Made by a program: the position numbers and the translations under genes. This document shows positions 22,393 through 34,835 of a stretch of 64,000 nt of DNA, piece by piece. Each line of letters opens with the position of its first letter. Position 1 is the stretch's first letter. The notes beneath the pieces were generated by a model, which saw only the letters and a program-made list of their open reading frames with translations, had not been told where the DNA came from and searched no databases. The stretch is from Paralichthys olivaceus (lineage: Eukaryota; Chordata; Actinopteri; Pleuronectiformes; Paralichthyidae): NCBI RefSeq assembly GCF_024713975.1, contig NC_091112.1, positions 11,183,501 to 11,247,500 on the forward strand. The letters are read 5' to 3'.

Positions 22393-23484
22393 ATGATAGC
22401 ATCTTTAAATAAAACTTCATGCCTGGCAAAGGTAGCTACACTTGGCCTTGTCTGCTGTGTTGTTGCCTTCTTTGTACATTTCAAGCCTCCATCTCCTGTG
22501 TGTCAGACTTTGTCTACAGTAGCTGATGAAAGAATCAATGAAGCCATAGAGTTACCTGAAAAGCCCATTGTTCTGCTGTGGCTCTGGCCTCTTGGTGTGA
22601 GGTTTAATTTCCAAATTTGCTCAAGCTACTTCAACATTGATAGCTGCACACTGACTGATGACAGATCACTGTACAGCCAAGCAGAGGGAGTCATTTTCTT
22701 CCATAAAGACATAAACTGGCATTTAATCAACATGCCCAAGGAGCCACGTCCATATTTTCAGAAGTGGATTTGGTTCCATGTGGAATCTCCGACCAACACA
22801 TTGAAGATTCCAGGTCTGGAAAAGCTGTTCAACTTAACGCTGAGCTACAGACGAGATGCTGACATCACAGTGAGGAATGAGGTCACGATCAAGAAAACAG
22901 AGACAGAGGAGGAATTTGTTCTGCCCAAGAAAGACAAACTGGTGTGTTGGATTGTCAGTAACAACAACCCAGCTACTGGAACAGCTTCAAGAGAGAAATA
23001 TTACAGAGAACTGTCCCAACACATAAAGATTAATGTCTTTGGTGCTGCTTTTAATGGACACCAATTGAAATATGAAGACTATTACCCAACCCTCGCAAGT
23101 TGTAAATTTTATCTCTCGTTTGAGAACTCGCTCCACAAAGACTACTTCGTAGAGAAGGTCAACGGGCCCCTCGTAGCAGGGGCGGTCCCTGTAGTTCTGG
23201 GTCCACCAAGAGAAAACTATGAGCAGTTCCTTCCCAGGGGTTCCTTTATTCATGTAAATGATTTCCCTGATGCTAAAGGACTGGCAGAGTTTCTGCAAGG
23301 CCTGGACAAGGATCATGATGCATACATGAGTTACTTTGAGTGGAGAAAGCATTATAAAGTCACCCCTCATCTTTTGTCAATGAGCAATGAATTCATTCAT
23401 CCTATCTGCCTCGCCTGTGACCACATCTCAAAATACAAAGAATACCATGTTATCAATGATCTTTATGGGTGGTACTTTTCATGA
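22393..23484 (+). CDS. FUT-D: alpha-1,3-fucosyltransferase 9-like
   Basis: Intact 363-aa GT10 enzyme. The open frame extends upstream to 22285, but the acceptor CTTCCACAG ends at 22392 and the first codon after it is the ATG, as in its paralogues, so the start is placed there. Membrane anchor about residues 11-30, stem about 31-56, catalytic domain after that. Catalytic and donor-site residues match FUT9: E131, R200, N245 and K255. FUT-B, FUT-C and FUT-D share almost the same sequence from YRRDADI to the C-terminus, ending GWYFS; FUT-D is closest to FUT-B, and that similarity continues about 300 bp into the 3' flank, which suggests recent duplication or conversion. Predicted product: Lewis-x type terminal fucosylation in the Golgi. 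Confidence 0.92.
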   Translation: MIASLNKTSCLAKVATLGLVCCVVAFFVHFKPPSPVCQTLSTVADERINEAIELPEKPIVLLWLWPLGVRFNFQICSSYFNIDSCTLTDDRSLYSQAEGVIFFHKDINWHLINMPKEPRPYFQKWIWFHVESPTNTLKIPGLEKLFNLTLSYRRDADITVRNEVTIKKTETEEEFVLPKKDKLVCWIVSNNNPATGTASREKYYRELSQHIKINVFGAAFNGHQLKYEDYYPTLASCKFYLSFENSLHKDYFVEKVNGPLVAGAVPVVLGPPRENYEQFLPRGSFIHVNDFPDAKGLAEFLQGLDKDHDAYMSYFEWRKHYKVTPHLLSMSNEFIHPICLACDHISKYKEYHVINDLYGWYFS

Positions 23485-23801
23485 AAACTACAAAAGCAAA
23501 AGTCCAGCTCCATTCATTCAGCAGACACTGGTTTAATCTGTCTTCACTTGCCGCCTATTTATGATTCGTTCAGATGATCCAGTAGGACCAGTTGAGATGG
23601 AGACAAAGATGCTTCAGACTGTTTCAGTGCAGAATTTGCTTTGAATTTTCTGTCATGTAAAATCTTCATTCTTGTTTTCTTTAAGTGTTTTACAACAGTC
23701 AACAGTGGAGGAAAGGTTGCTGCATTGGTGCTAGGTTTAAATATGAGTTGTTTTGGTTGATCTAGATAGGACTAATAGATAAGTAAACATGTCACTATCT
23801 A

Positions 23802-23871
23802 CCATCTCAAAATACAAAGAATACCATGTTATCAATGATCTTTATGGGTGGTGCTTTTCATGAAAACTACA
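23802..23871 (+). pseudogene. Repeated 3' end of a FUT gene behind FUT-D
   Basis: About 70 bp repeating the last 20 or so codons, stop and first UTR bases of FUT-B/-D, with one visible change (GGTGGTGCTTTTCATG where the genes have GGTGGTACTTTTCATG). It sits in the FUT-D 3' flank, 340 bp after the real stop, joined at a short CCATCT-like overlap. Confidence 0.8.
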
Positions 23872-24483
23872 GTCAGAACATCATCTGACTGAACACAATG
23901 AGACCATTTACCCTCAATTTAAAAAATTTTTTTCTTCTTTTTGTCCATCAAAGTGTACCCTCTGTACTCAACAGTGGAGGTAAAAATTTAGTGCTGGAGC
24001 TGAGGAAGATAGATGCTGCTGCAAATTCACTGGGGTCAAATATGTGATCGACAAATGGGACCCGTCTGATTCGAATTGGAAGCAAGTTCAATTATTATTT
24101 TACATTTATTTTAGGTTTGCTTTGTTTCAAATTTCATAATAATCATAATCATTTTAAATTTTGAATACCATTTTAATGTTTTTTGGTGTTTTGTGCAGAT
24201 TTAACATCAGCAGTATTGATACGGGCTGTGTTAATAAAAGGGTAGGGGAAGCTAAATACTCTGGTGAGAGGCCAAAGTCCACTTTTTCATGAAAAGGTGA
24301 GGCAAACAGGTGTGGTTTTACAGCACTAGTTTCATTGTGTCATGTTCCTGAAGTAACCTGGTTACATTTGGCTGATGGAAATGTGAATGTCTTGTTTGCA
24401 AACTTTTACCATCGTACAATTTATATTAACACCATGTGCTTTTGTGTGCAGAAGTGAACCCTGTTAATGTTGTTATCACCGCA

Positions 24484-24611
24484 CAGCTTATAAACTGGCA
24501 TATGAACAACATGGCTAAGGAGCCGTGTCCATCTTTTGACATCTGACACCACGAAGAAACTGGTTCTGGATAACAATGAGCTACAGATGCACAGCTTCAC
24601 AGTCACTGTTT
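24484..24611 (+). pseudogene. Decayed fucosyltransferase relic
   Basis: The translation INWHMNNMAKEPCPSF aligns with [16 protein letters not shown] of FUT-D. It is followed by a stop and then by bases aligning with the [10 protein letters not shown] region (GAGCTACAGATGCACAGC). It is a fifth, much older member of the tandem array, now reduced to a fragment with deletions. Confidence 0.75.
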
Positions 24612-24639
24612 GATGAGGATTTAACTCCTGAACGTTGTA

Positions 24640-26570
24640 AAACAGGTGTGTCCTTCAGTTTACCTTGCCCATATTTTAGGTAAGAACATATTGTGGCTGA
24701 GTTATTGTTCGCAAGTGTGCACAATGACTCATTGACCTTTGAGGGGCTCTGTGTTACTTTTATTAATCAGTAGCAGGAATGCAATGAATCATGATATTGT
24801 ACGAATACTTGTGAGTAACTTTTGACCCTTGTCATTCCACATTTCCACTCATCTGCCGAATAAATGTTGACGGTGTGAATCAAGGTTGAGGTTTTAAAGT
24901 AAATAAAAATACTTGAAAACAATGGTTGAGATTGATTTTTTTTAATTTATGAAATCTTTCAGTCAGGAGCAATTTAAGGGACTTTGGGTATCAATGCAAA
25001 GGGGGTAGGGGTAACAGGAAATAATATCAAACATTATAGTAAAGCACATCATTCTAACCTGCAAATTATTCTGTATTTATCAAAAGTGCAGAAAAATAAA
25101 TATTAGGTAGTTAATTGTAAACTAAACTACACATGCATTTAGACATTAACCAAACCTCTACAATTACAAAGCTTTTGGCTAAAAGTTGGTCACATGGGGC
25201 TTTGACGAGGCCTCTGCCCATGATGTTGTTTCCGTCTCCTGTACATAACCATTAATAGAAATGAAGGGGTCTCTCACAAAATTGTAGTTGCTCTGGACAA
25301 ACATACTAAACCATTCTCTGGGGGGGGAAGTATCTCGACACAAAGCAGGCAATTTCCTGCTTTGTGTCGCTTGCTTTCAGTGCTGTGTGCATCACAAAGA
25401 AAAGACAGAAATGCTTCACTACAGCATACTTGTTCTTGAAATTGCTGTGATGAAACATACTCAACTGAGCTCATTTTATGTGAGTTTGAATTCTAAAGAA
25501 GCACAAGAATTTGTTATATGTGTTATTATTATTATTTTTGTTGTTGTTGTTATAATTATAATAATTATTATTATTATAATAACACAGCTTGGTACTTCCT
25601 ACTGTGACGTGTTCATTAAAACTTGGGAAAAAAATGTCAACACTAAATTCACTGTGTGAAAAAAAATTCTGATTGCCCCCTAATCTGAGCAGTCTAGATC
25701 CTTGGTGCAAGTAAAAATAATCTGGATGGCTCTATCTACAGTCTGTGGAAGTAATTGCTGGGGTGATGATTCATACAGACAGTGAGAAAGTAGGAGAATT
25801 TTATTCAACTAAAAATGATTCATGAAAATCTTCCAGATACACATTCCACATGGCTGTGATGCATTGTTTGGTTAGACTGAAAGGGAATTGCATGTCTGCA
25901 AATGCAATAATACAACAACAGATTTGTTTATCAATTGGTTTAGTTGGTTGACTTGTTTGAGAAACATAAAGAGATCCTGTCCATATAAATGCTGGAGCTG
26001 TTGCAGGACTTTCATTTGCATGACTGATGGCTGAGGTTATGAAGAAGTTTGTGCTTTAATAGTTCATATAATAAGTAACCAACACAAATGGATGGAGTGG
26101 GGAACATTTTATGCCTATTTATAAATACTTTAACAATACAAAAATAATTGAGGAACTCCTATTTGAACTGTTCTTTTATGCCTTTCAATAAAAATGACGT
26201 AATGTCCTATTTACTGACGAAGGCCACATGATTGAAAGATCTACAGAGGAAGTGGACCTTTATTTACTCCTCCACAAAAGGTCCAAGGTCATTTAGTTTT
26301 TTTATTATTTCAGACTATTTTTCATCCTTGATTATATTTTATAGACACAAAGCATTGCTCTCACATCGTGTCTGATAAAGGGTTTTCAGGGTTATGTAAA
26401 GCACTTTGAGCTGCCTTCTTGTTGATGGGCGCTTTTCATTCATGTGTCAGTTCATTCAGCTGATCCAGAGTGTGTGGGTTTCACCGTAAGTCCATCTAAC
26501 TCCAGCCAGGAGGGACTGGTGCTGTCAGCTGTCCTGAATTATACCTGTTAATGTGGCTTGGATGTCAGCA
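24640..26570. other. Intergenic, FUT cluster to tmem196
   Basis: AT-rich with no supported gene. An imperfect ATT/GTT microsatellite is at about 25521-25590. A segment at about 26120-26300 (GAGGAACTCC, then TCTTTCAAT-like sequence) is repeated in diverged form at about 28660-28810, in tmem196 intron 1. Confidence 0.5.
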
Positions 26571-26572
26571 GG

Positions 26573-26573
<1 letters not shown>

Positions 26574-26635
<62 letters not shown>
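26574..26635. repeat. (GT)n microsatellite upstream of tmem196
   Basis: About 62 bp of uninterrupted GT, some 290 bp before the tmem196 start codon. Confidence 0.95.
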
Positions 26636-26636
<1 letters not shown>

Positions 26637-26925
26637 CTGAACTTCATTTTTGCGCTCCCTCTCTCTCTCTTTACAAACAGCTTCAAGCAGCAGAGGCAGC
26701 TGTTCCCTCCTCCACATCTGCTTTGGCAAGTCCCCTCCAACCATCCTCCTCCACCTGGACCCTTCGTGCCACTTTCTCGGACAGCCTTGTCTTTTCCCGG
26801 CGGCCGTGCACGGAGCAGTGAAGGCGCGCCGCCCTTGGCGCACCGAGAAGCGGACTCCTCTCCTTCCTCCGTCCGCGCCTCCTGCCGCCCCCTCCTGCTG
26901 GAGCTGGAGAGATGCCCGGGGCAGG

Positions 26926-29900
26926 ATGTGCTCCAGCCGCAAGATCCTGTGGAGCCTGCTCTTGCTGTCCGTGTTGGAGGTGGGCCTGGGTGTGGCGAGC
27001 ATCGTCCTGGGAGCCGTGGGCATCAGCAGGGTCCGGGGAGAGCACAAGCCGCAGCAGGGCGACGCGTCCCCGGTGTGGAGCGGGCTCTGTGTACGTCCTG
27101 CATGGGAACAACTCTTCTCCTCACTTCTTACCTTGTTGTCAGAGAGGATGAGTATGGATGTGGATTAAACTCTATTAAGCGCTGTAAAAATTCAAAAGAA
27201 CATGTAGAGTATAGGTGTTCACTACTGTAAGTATCAAAACTAGTCGTTATAGGTTCATATTCAGTATATTAATTTTAAAATAACTTTATTTTCCGTGGTC
27301 CTACGAGTCATAACCAGTTTTGGATTGAGGAGGATTAAATTGATTTATGTTAATGCTGTTGGCTGTTTATCTAATATTAATCACTCTTTCCCTTTTTATA
27401 CACAACAGCCTCTCAGTATTAATAACCTGGCTGTGGGTAAAGAGTAAATATTATGGCTGCCAGCCCTCTATGTGGCTTTGTGTGTTTGTCCATTAGATGT
27501 TGGAGACACACAGTCATTTGGTCCACTGTAGATGCCTCTGTACTGGAGCCAAAGATTGGTTTCATTAATTTATGCTTGAATTGTTGCTCTGTGCTCAGGG
27601 AGGGTAAAAGCATTTTACGCACAATCATCCTCTCACTGCTCTGCATACCTCTCCCCCTGTTGTAGAGCCGCTGGCAGCCTCACTGTCTTCATTTTGATGC
27701 TGAACAAACAAAGGTTGAGTTTTCTTTTTGATACCAAAAATGTTTTGATACCAATATTGGCTGATGTAAACTTTGGCAATTATTCCTAAAATGTCGTTGT
27801 CAAAACTTCATGACAAAGAAATGTAAATTAGACTTGATATTTTACAGTGTAACCATAAACTTTATTATAAATAACTATAAATATAAAGAAAACACAAATT
27901 TAACCAAATATAAACCTTGAAACAAGAAATTAAAAAAAAAATTCAGATAAAATGTTTTTTGCATCGCAGTGTTTTGTTAAACTGTGAAAGGGCATATAGG
28001 CCAATATTATCGGCCACCTGATATATCTGTCGAGTTATTATTGAATCAGCTACTATGCTACTCCCACTGGGGAACTAAGAATTTCACATGCAATATGAGC
28101 CATAAAAAAGCATGCATCTTTTTTTTTTTTGCAAAGTTCAGAGATTCTAATTTTAGTGTAAATTTGTAAGTGTGAAGGAAACCAAGAGGAGAGATATTAG
28201 AGATGTGACATTGTTGCGCTCCCACAGTGCTGTGTGTAAAATTGCTGTTATGCAATGTGATGTCTATGTGTGTTGAACCTCACAGCTGTTGAGTGCTGTT
28301 TGCTGAGTCAGCTGCCCGGGTCTCATGATCATCCAGAGGTTTAGATCTCCTGTCAGGACCTGCGAGTCATTGAGACTGATTGAACGCTGTCCCCAAAGGA
28401 GGCTGGATAATCACTTTTAAGTTTCCTGCTGAGAGTAAAGAGACTGTCGATCATTTCAAATCATCATCATTTCAGGCCACGAAACGTTAAAGTTATAAAG
28501 AATTTTATGCTCAGTTTATTTTAAATTAGTGCCAAATAAGAATGAAATTCAGTTTTCTGAATGGCTCACTTCTTGAAGGTAGGTCAAACCTGAAAAATCT
28601 TGGACTGTGTTTTGTATTATATCTAAAGATGTCAACAATATAGATAAAATGAGTTGGGATTAGTTTCTGCAAAACTGTAAATACTGAAATAACAGTAAAA
28701 GTTGATGAGGAACTCCCATTGAAATTGTACTTTTATATCTTTCAATACAAGTAAGAGAAAAAAGTAAGTGCACCTATAGTCACTCTTATAAAAGGTCATT
28801 TTAAACTACAACATATTGAGAGTGGAAGGAGTGACATCAAACACACACACACACTGCGCCGAACGTTTCATCAAAACCAGCCCACTCTGATGTCCCACTT
28901 TTAAGTGCACTCTGTCAGCACAATACACCACTGTGCTGCTCCAGTTCAGTCTGAATCACTGATACAGGACAACATGGCTTCCTGATGGAAGCTCACACTG
29001 TTATTTTCTTTGAGGGAGAGAAGTGCATCTGAGTGAGCGGGTGTAAGGAACACCTTCACCCTTCCTGTTGTCGGGACAGGGAGGAGCAACCCACCAAAAC
29101 ATTTAAAATTTAATACCATTTCTTAATAGGTGACTTTTCCTCAGTGACAGGAACTTTTGGAACTGTTCCATTTGTTCATGTGTCTTCCTCTCTTTCCAGT
29201 TCCTGGTCTGTGGGATGTGCGGAGTGTTGTGTGCTCGAAAGAGGACGGGTCTTATTGTAAGTACTTAAAGCTATTTTGTTCCCCTATGATCCTCTTTTCT
29301 TATTCTCACCTCCTGTTTTAAATGAATAGTTCATATTCATAGCTCATATCGGCTACAGCCAGAATATGATCCGCTTAGCTTAATTTAGCTTGGCACATTT
29401 TTATGGACCATTTGATGGAAAGTGTGGGCGAGCCATTTCTTTCTTTTGAAGCAAAGATAAGGCTGTAAATTAATTTTATCAAGATATGTAATGATAATAT
29501 TCCTCCAACATTTCATTGCTTCAGACAAATGGACACTCGCCCAAGTTGCAATTTAATGTTGGTGCATTTTAGGCATGTCATTTTTTCTGACTTTCATCTT
29601 TTTTTGCTTGAATCTGAAGTAGTTGCATTTGTTCACATCAAACTGATCAAACTTAAACCCTCATCGTCTGAAGAGTTTTAAAGCCAATTCATCCATAAAA
29701 TAATGCACCACTGTTGTCAGTGTCCACTGTTTCATGATGCTAAACCAAATCCATTAGGTGAGACAAAGGAGCCTGTGAGGGAGCCTGGAAACCCAAATCA
29801 TTATTTATCATTTGTTTTCATCTGTATTTGTTTGTTAGTTTGTCAATTGGTTGGATTACACAAAAACTACTGGACAGAATAGTACAAAACTAGTGTTAAG

Positions 29901-32774
29901 GCAGTTAGGGTCAGGGAGGAAACTATCACATTTCAGTGTGGATCCAGATGAGCATAGCTGTCAACTAAAACCTGAGAGGTTTCCTTAGAAAGATGATACG
30001 CATTAAGTACTGTTAATAGAAAACAATATAATTATGTGGTGTGTGCTTCCCATGTCAAAGTCATATACTAATCAAAATACATTCATGTGAAGTGTAGATA
30101 CTGTAAATCTATAAGCATGTAGTCTGACAGTTGCAACCTGTCACTCACAACACACACAAGCCGCCACTGGAGGTTTATAAGTAAAGACAGTCTAATTATG
30201 TCAAACACCCGAAGGTGTCTGTGTGTGTGATTGTGTGATTGTTTGTGTGTGTGTGTGTGTATGTGTGTGTGTCGTCCTCTCATCATGTGCCTCCTCTGAG
30301 CTCTAAAAGAGACGTGTGAGGAAACCAGAGAAGACAGCCAGTCACCTCTCCGCCTCTCTTTCTGTCGCTTTGTCCCTCCAGCGATCGCTTCACATTCTTT
30401 CAGTGACTGCAAGTCCTCGTGTTTCCCTCCTACTGTCTCTGTCTCCTGTGGGGAGGGCGTGATGGATCAGTGTCAGTCTGCTGTAACAGAGCCATCCCTC
30501 AACCTTCCCCTCCCTCTGCCTCCATCTGTCCATCCCCAACTATTGTCTCTGTCGCCATCCTACCCTCTCGCTTTTTCCCCCTCTTTCATTAATCGCATCC
30601 ATCTCTATACCTTCTTCTACCTAGTCCTTTTGATGCTCTGCCCCGCTCCATCTTCCTCTCCTCATTCCTCCTTCCATCCGCTCCCGCCATGTTTGCCTGT
30701 GGAGTGATGATTGCATTAGGTTGGTTTGGCTCCAGACTCCTGCCAGCCGCTTTCCACACTTCAGCGGATAATGACTGAAACTGGAGATGCCCTTTTCCAT
30801 GCAGTTAAAGGCACTAAAGGAATCTGTGCAGGGAGCAATGAAAGAGAACCTGCATCCAGTCACAATACACACACACACACACACACACATGCATCCACAA
30901 TTGATGGGGACTAGAATATAATTGAATTGATTTCATTTGATTATTCTGATTGCAAGGTAAAGGAATTGCAATCATCACTCCATCAGATCCTCTTGGAAAA
31001 CAATCCGATCATCCTACTGAGTCTGAGTTTTCCAGCTATTGATAATAAGAAGAACGTACTGTAAACCCACAATAATTGATTAAATACTGAAAGTAAAACC
31101 TCACCAACAATCTACACAAATCAGACACACACACACACACAGGCACAAATACAGCAAGTGAGTGATGGCCGCATATTTACAAGCAGGGCAATATTTCTGG
31201 AGGAGACTGTACTTTGGGAGCAATCCAATTTTCTAATAGGAAATGAGATTTATTTTGACTGATGCACATTCCCCATCACAGCAGCCATCACCCAAAACAA
31301 CAAAATGATGGAGATGGAAGATCAGTAGCAGTTTGTTTATCTCACATCTCCTCACATTTTGTCAGTTTGTTTACAGTTTTGTTGATAGCATGTCAATTTT
31401 ACCGTCAGCGTTGACTCTGACTCTTCTTCCTCTTCCAGATGATCCTGTTTTCAGCGTGCTGTATCTGCGGTCTTATTGGTGGGATCCTCAACTTCCAGTT
31501 TGTTCGGGCACTGAACAAACGGCCGGACTCAATGCACTCGATCCACCTGGCTGCCATGACACTGGCCGGTTTGGGTAAACTAAAAATAACAATAACACCA
31601 CACGACAAACCCCATGTTAGATTGCCATAAAACATAACTAGAAAGTTCATATTTATAAGTGTATACATGCCTATCCTAGTTTTAAAAAGTTTTGCCTTTT
31701 ACATGACCAAAAAAACATTTATAACATGTTTTGAGTTAATCAAGCAGTCAGTGATATGGGTATATGAGTATTTTCACCTCAACACTTTAGTAAATAAATA
31801 CCAGTCTGGATTTTTTTTTAATTCAAACAGCCAGGGCTTGTGATGTCACAAATCTTTATTTCTGTCACCCCAGCCCCATCTTTCCACTACTGACGGTGAA
31901 TATAATTAAAATAACCAATAATTGCCACACAGACAATCCAGGGCTTTATAGGGACAACCAGATATTCCAGGTTGGTAAATCAACCTTGCATCAAACAACT
32001 GCCTTCAAGTCAAAATCCAACGAGTCAGTCCCCCTTATCACTAAATAACTATGAAAGAAAGATGGGACAGTCCACACTTCCTGTAAAATTCAGTTCTTTA
32101 ACCAGCTGGTTTTCCTCTTCCTGTCTTTTCCAGGCATCTCATCATGTACCTTATCGACGTGGCTGACCTGTCGCCTCGCCAGCTCTGAGCAGCAGAGGAT
32201 GTTCCTTGAGAGGGAGCACTCACTGCACCACTCGCACGAGATGACCGAGAAGGTAAGACAGCAGCATCAATGGAAACAATGGCAACTGCAATAGCCCTCG
32301 GTAGAGCACTTACCTCCACCATGGCCCAACTGTCCCCTTATGAAACCACAATTTGATTTAATAGATCCAGAGTTTTTTTTTGATCGGCACCATTCATAAG
32401 TATTAGTCCAGGAAACACATCTGATTTTTTATTTTATTATTCTGTGAGAAATCAATGAAAATTTACAAACACACTGTATCTCACAATGTTAAAGAAAGAG
32501 AAATTCCTGGATCCGCTACCCGATCCGGATTTAAACCAAAATGGAATAGATTATTCGCTGACCAGCATTGCATCCTTCCACCAAGTTTTTGCATAATGAA
32601 AACATTATCTCGCAGGTGAAGGTAACAATGGTGTGTACCTCCAACATAAGTTGTCAGTTGTATTTGAAGTTATCAAGTGTGCTCGCATGTTCCCCTTAAC
32701 AGGAGATCCTGGACAACTCCAGCAACGGCATCCCTCAGATCTCCTACAACGGACACACCACAGCATCACCATGA
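26926..32774 (+). CDS. tmem196: tmem196: transmembrane protein 196
   Basis: Five coding exons with GT-AG borders and a continuous frame of 182 aa: 26926-27090, 29200-29256, 31439-31574, 32134-32252 and 32703-32774. Start [20 protein letters not shown]; the reading WSGLC joins FLVCGMCG in exon 2, then [20 protein letters not shown] in exon 3, TWLTCRLAS and [11 protein letters not shown] in exon 4, and EILDNSSNG in exon 5. This matches vertebrate TMEM196 exon by exon. Four hydrophobic segments (about 8-33, 50-68, 74-96, 107-131) predict a four-pass membrane protein with a hydrophilic C-terminal tail. Its molecular function is poorly known; human TMEM196 has been discussed as a tumour-suppressor candidate. 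The first exon is in a GC-rich island. AATAAA lies at 33383-33388. polr1f follows on the same strand, as in other vertebrates. Confidence 0.95.
32270..32640 (+). repeat. Old interspersed repeat in tmem196 intron 4
   Basis: Shares ordered blocks with 54715-55085: a CTGTGAGAAATCAA-like block, CCTGGATCC, then CCAAAATGGAAT, CATCCTTCCACCAAGTTT and a final AGGTGAA-type end. It is a widespread fish interspersed repeat in my recollection; class not assigned. Confidence 0.5.
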
Positions 32775-33382
32775 TGTCACCAAAGGCAGGTTGCACACAC
32801 TGAAACAGAAACCTGAGGGACGAATCAGTTGCTGTCATCAGATAAATGTAGCATATACTTCCTGCTGATAGGACTGTACACAGCCCTGCAACATGCACAG
32901 CGACTATATTCTGAGTGCAGGGAGAGAAACCAAGGGCGGCGTCTGTGCTTCTGACTAATTATGCAAACGTGGCCTCAAACCTCTTCTTCAAGTCAAACCA
33001 AAGCCAGGACAGAGGGCTGTCATTTTGGGTGACGAATTCAGGTGACAAACCATCTGTGTGACATCGACCTTGAAGGTAAAAAGGTAATCAGATGCCTCAA
33101 AGTGATGAGCACAAACCACGCATGCAGCTGATCCACTTGTTTTAAAGAGCTACTATTGTTTCTCCACACCCTTATCGTCTGTCTTGTTATGGGTTCATGG
33201 ACTGCAAATGTGGAGGCAGCCTACAGTAAAGTGTATGTATCATCTGATGATGGAATGCTTTGGCATGAAAATACTGTGACGCCCAATGCACTGTACTGTA
33301 TATCCATGCTTGTGTATCAGGCATCTAGTCGTATCTATAAATGAGACATATTTTTATAAATGCTTCTTATAAAAATGAACTA

Positions 33383-33388
33383 AATAAA
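33383..33388 (+). promoter_or_regulatory. Polyadenylation signal, tmem196
   Basis: AATAAA about 610 bp after the tmem196 stop codon. Confidence 0.5.
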
Positions 33389-33918
33389 GTAAGATAAATC
33401 TGAGTCTATGTTGCTGGAATTTTTGTTTTGTTTGTATTTTTAAGTTTAATTTACAAATACACACTTAGCAGCAAGATGAGTTTTCCATGATCTCAAATAT
33501 ATTGATGTGTTTGTGAGGTGTTGCAAGTGTATTGCCACATTATAGATACATGTATTTAATCTTAAAAAACAATTACAGTATTGTGCATTGACAACCTGCA
33601 GCACTTTGTAGTCAACATGATCAATGTGGGGCAGGATTTATGAAGCCACTGTTCCCCTGTGGGACGACAGTTTAACACAGTGAAGGCTCTTGGCTCTGCT
33701 CTGGGTTTACGCGCTGATTGTAAAGTTAAGCGATGAGGTAAATCTCTTTTAGAGTGCCTCTCACAGCCAGAGATACAAAGTGCTTCACAAAGGAAAAGGA
33801 GAAATAGTAATGAAAAAGAAAAATAATATCACATGCACACAGATACAGATGAGACCTCGTATAAGAAGTTCAACACTTGTGAAATTGTGCAGTCCACAAT
33901 ATGCTGCCTCATTATCGG

Positions 33919-33920
<2 letters not shown>

Positions 33921-33974
<54 letters not shown>

Positions 33975-34238
33975 ACCATTAACTAGGGCCCACAGCAGCA
34001 GAAGCCACTAGGAGCACTTACTAACTAGGAAACCATGTCACCGTTTATCACCGTGACAACAGACAGGAGTGGGCCATGGCACCCCAGAGAGCTCAATATC
34101 TGCACAGTGTGTGTGTGTGTGTGTGCCTGTGTGTGTGTGTGTGTGCGTGCATGCACAAGTGGTGAACTGCTGAATCATGTGACTTCCTTCATGTTGCTCT
34201 GTCAGAAAACAGCAACACTAGATATCTATATATGTACA

Positions 34239-34279
<41 letters not shown>
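33921..34279. repeat. Cluster of three (GT)n microsatellites
   Basis: GT runs at about 33921-33972, 34107-34150 (interrupted) and 34239-34279, between tmem196 and polr1f. Confidence 0.9.
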
Positions 34280-34280
<1 letters not shown>

Positions 34281-34835
34281 CATGTGTACTGTAGTTGCAC
34301 CAATTGACACCTAAGGTCACCTTAATGATCTTAATGCAGGTAAGAAAAGGATACAGAATCAATGAGCGCCTCCTACAGTTGAACAGTTTGACAGTGCAGT
34401 CACCACACAAAGGGCACGTTGGATGATTTTGACACTGGGCCCTTTTTTCAAGGCTGGATCTAAAATCTAATAATAAAGCAGAAGCCACCTTAAAGGCCCT
34501 TGTCATGTTGTTAATCCAATCGTTGCTCTGAGGGAAGACTGGTTGTGGCACATATAACAAGACACATATCCTCATATATTACAGCCTATGTCATATATTT
34601 TTAAAGATTTGTCTGTGGGCAAACACTGGTGTGTGGTTACATTTATAAAACTACATAAATCTTCTTTTTTTTTTTTAATTGCATGAGTCAAAAAAAAATT
34701 CAACTTTTTTTGACATTCACTGTTGTAATTCCGTCTCCTCACCAGCAGGTGTCCCCCTAGACAAACGCTCTCTCATGTTTAACATGCTCAAGGCGGAAGT
34801 CGCTCGTTGTTGGTCTTCCGGTCTTGTAAACCAGC

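Noticed and set aside
22987-23370. Minus-strand ORFs of 83-127 aa inside every FUT gene (also near 11874, 15690, 19269 and 58511)
   Set aside because: They repeat because the FUT catalytic sequence is repeated; they have no start context or domain and are antisense shadows.
26553-27230. Long overlapping ORFs around the tmem196 first exon (up to 225 aa)
   Set aside because: Two of the three frames cross the GT microsatellite and give runs of VCVC, and they share no frame with tmem196. Only the frame from 26926 continues through the splice sites.
29320-29480. SINE-like phrase in tmem196 intron 1 (CTTAGCTTAATTTAGCTTGG)
   Set aside because: Too short and diverged to delimit; no promoter boxes or tail visible.
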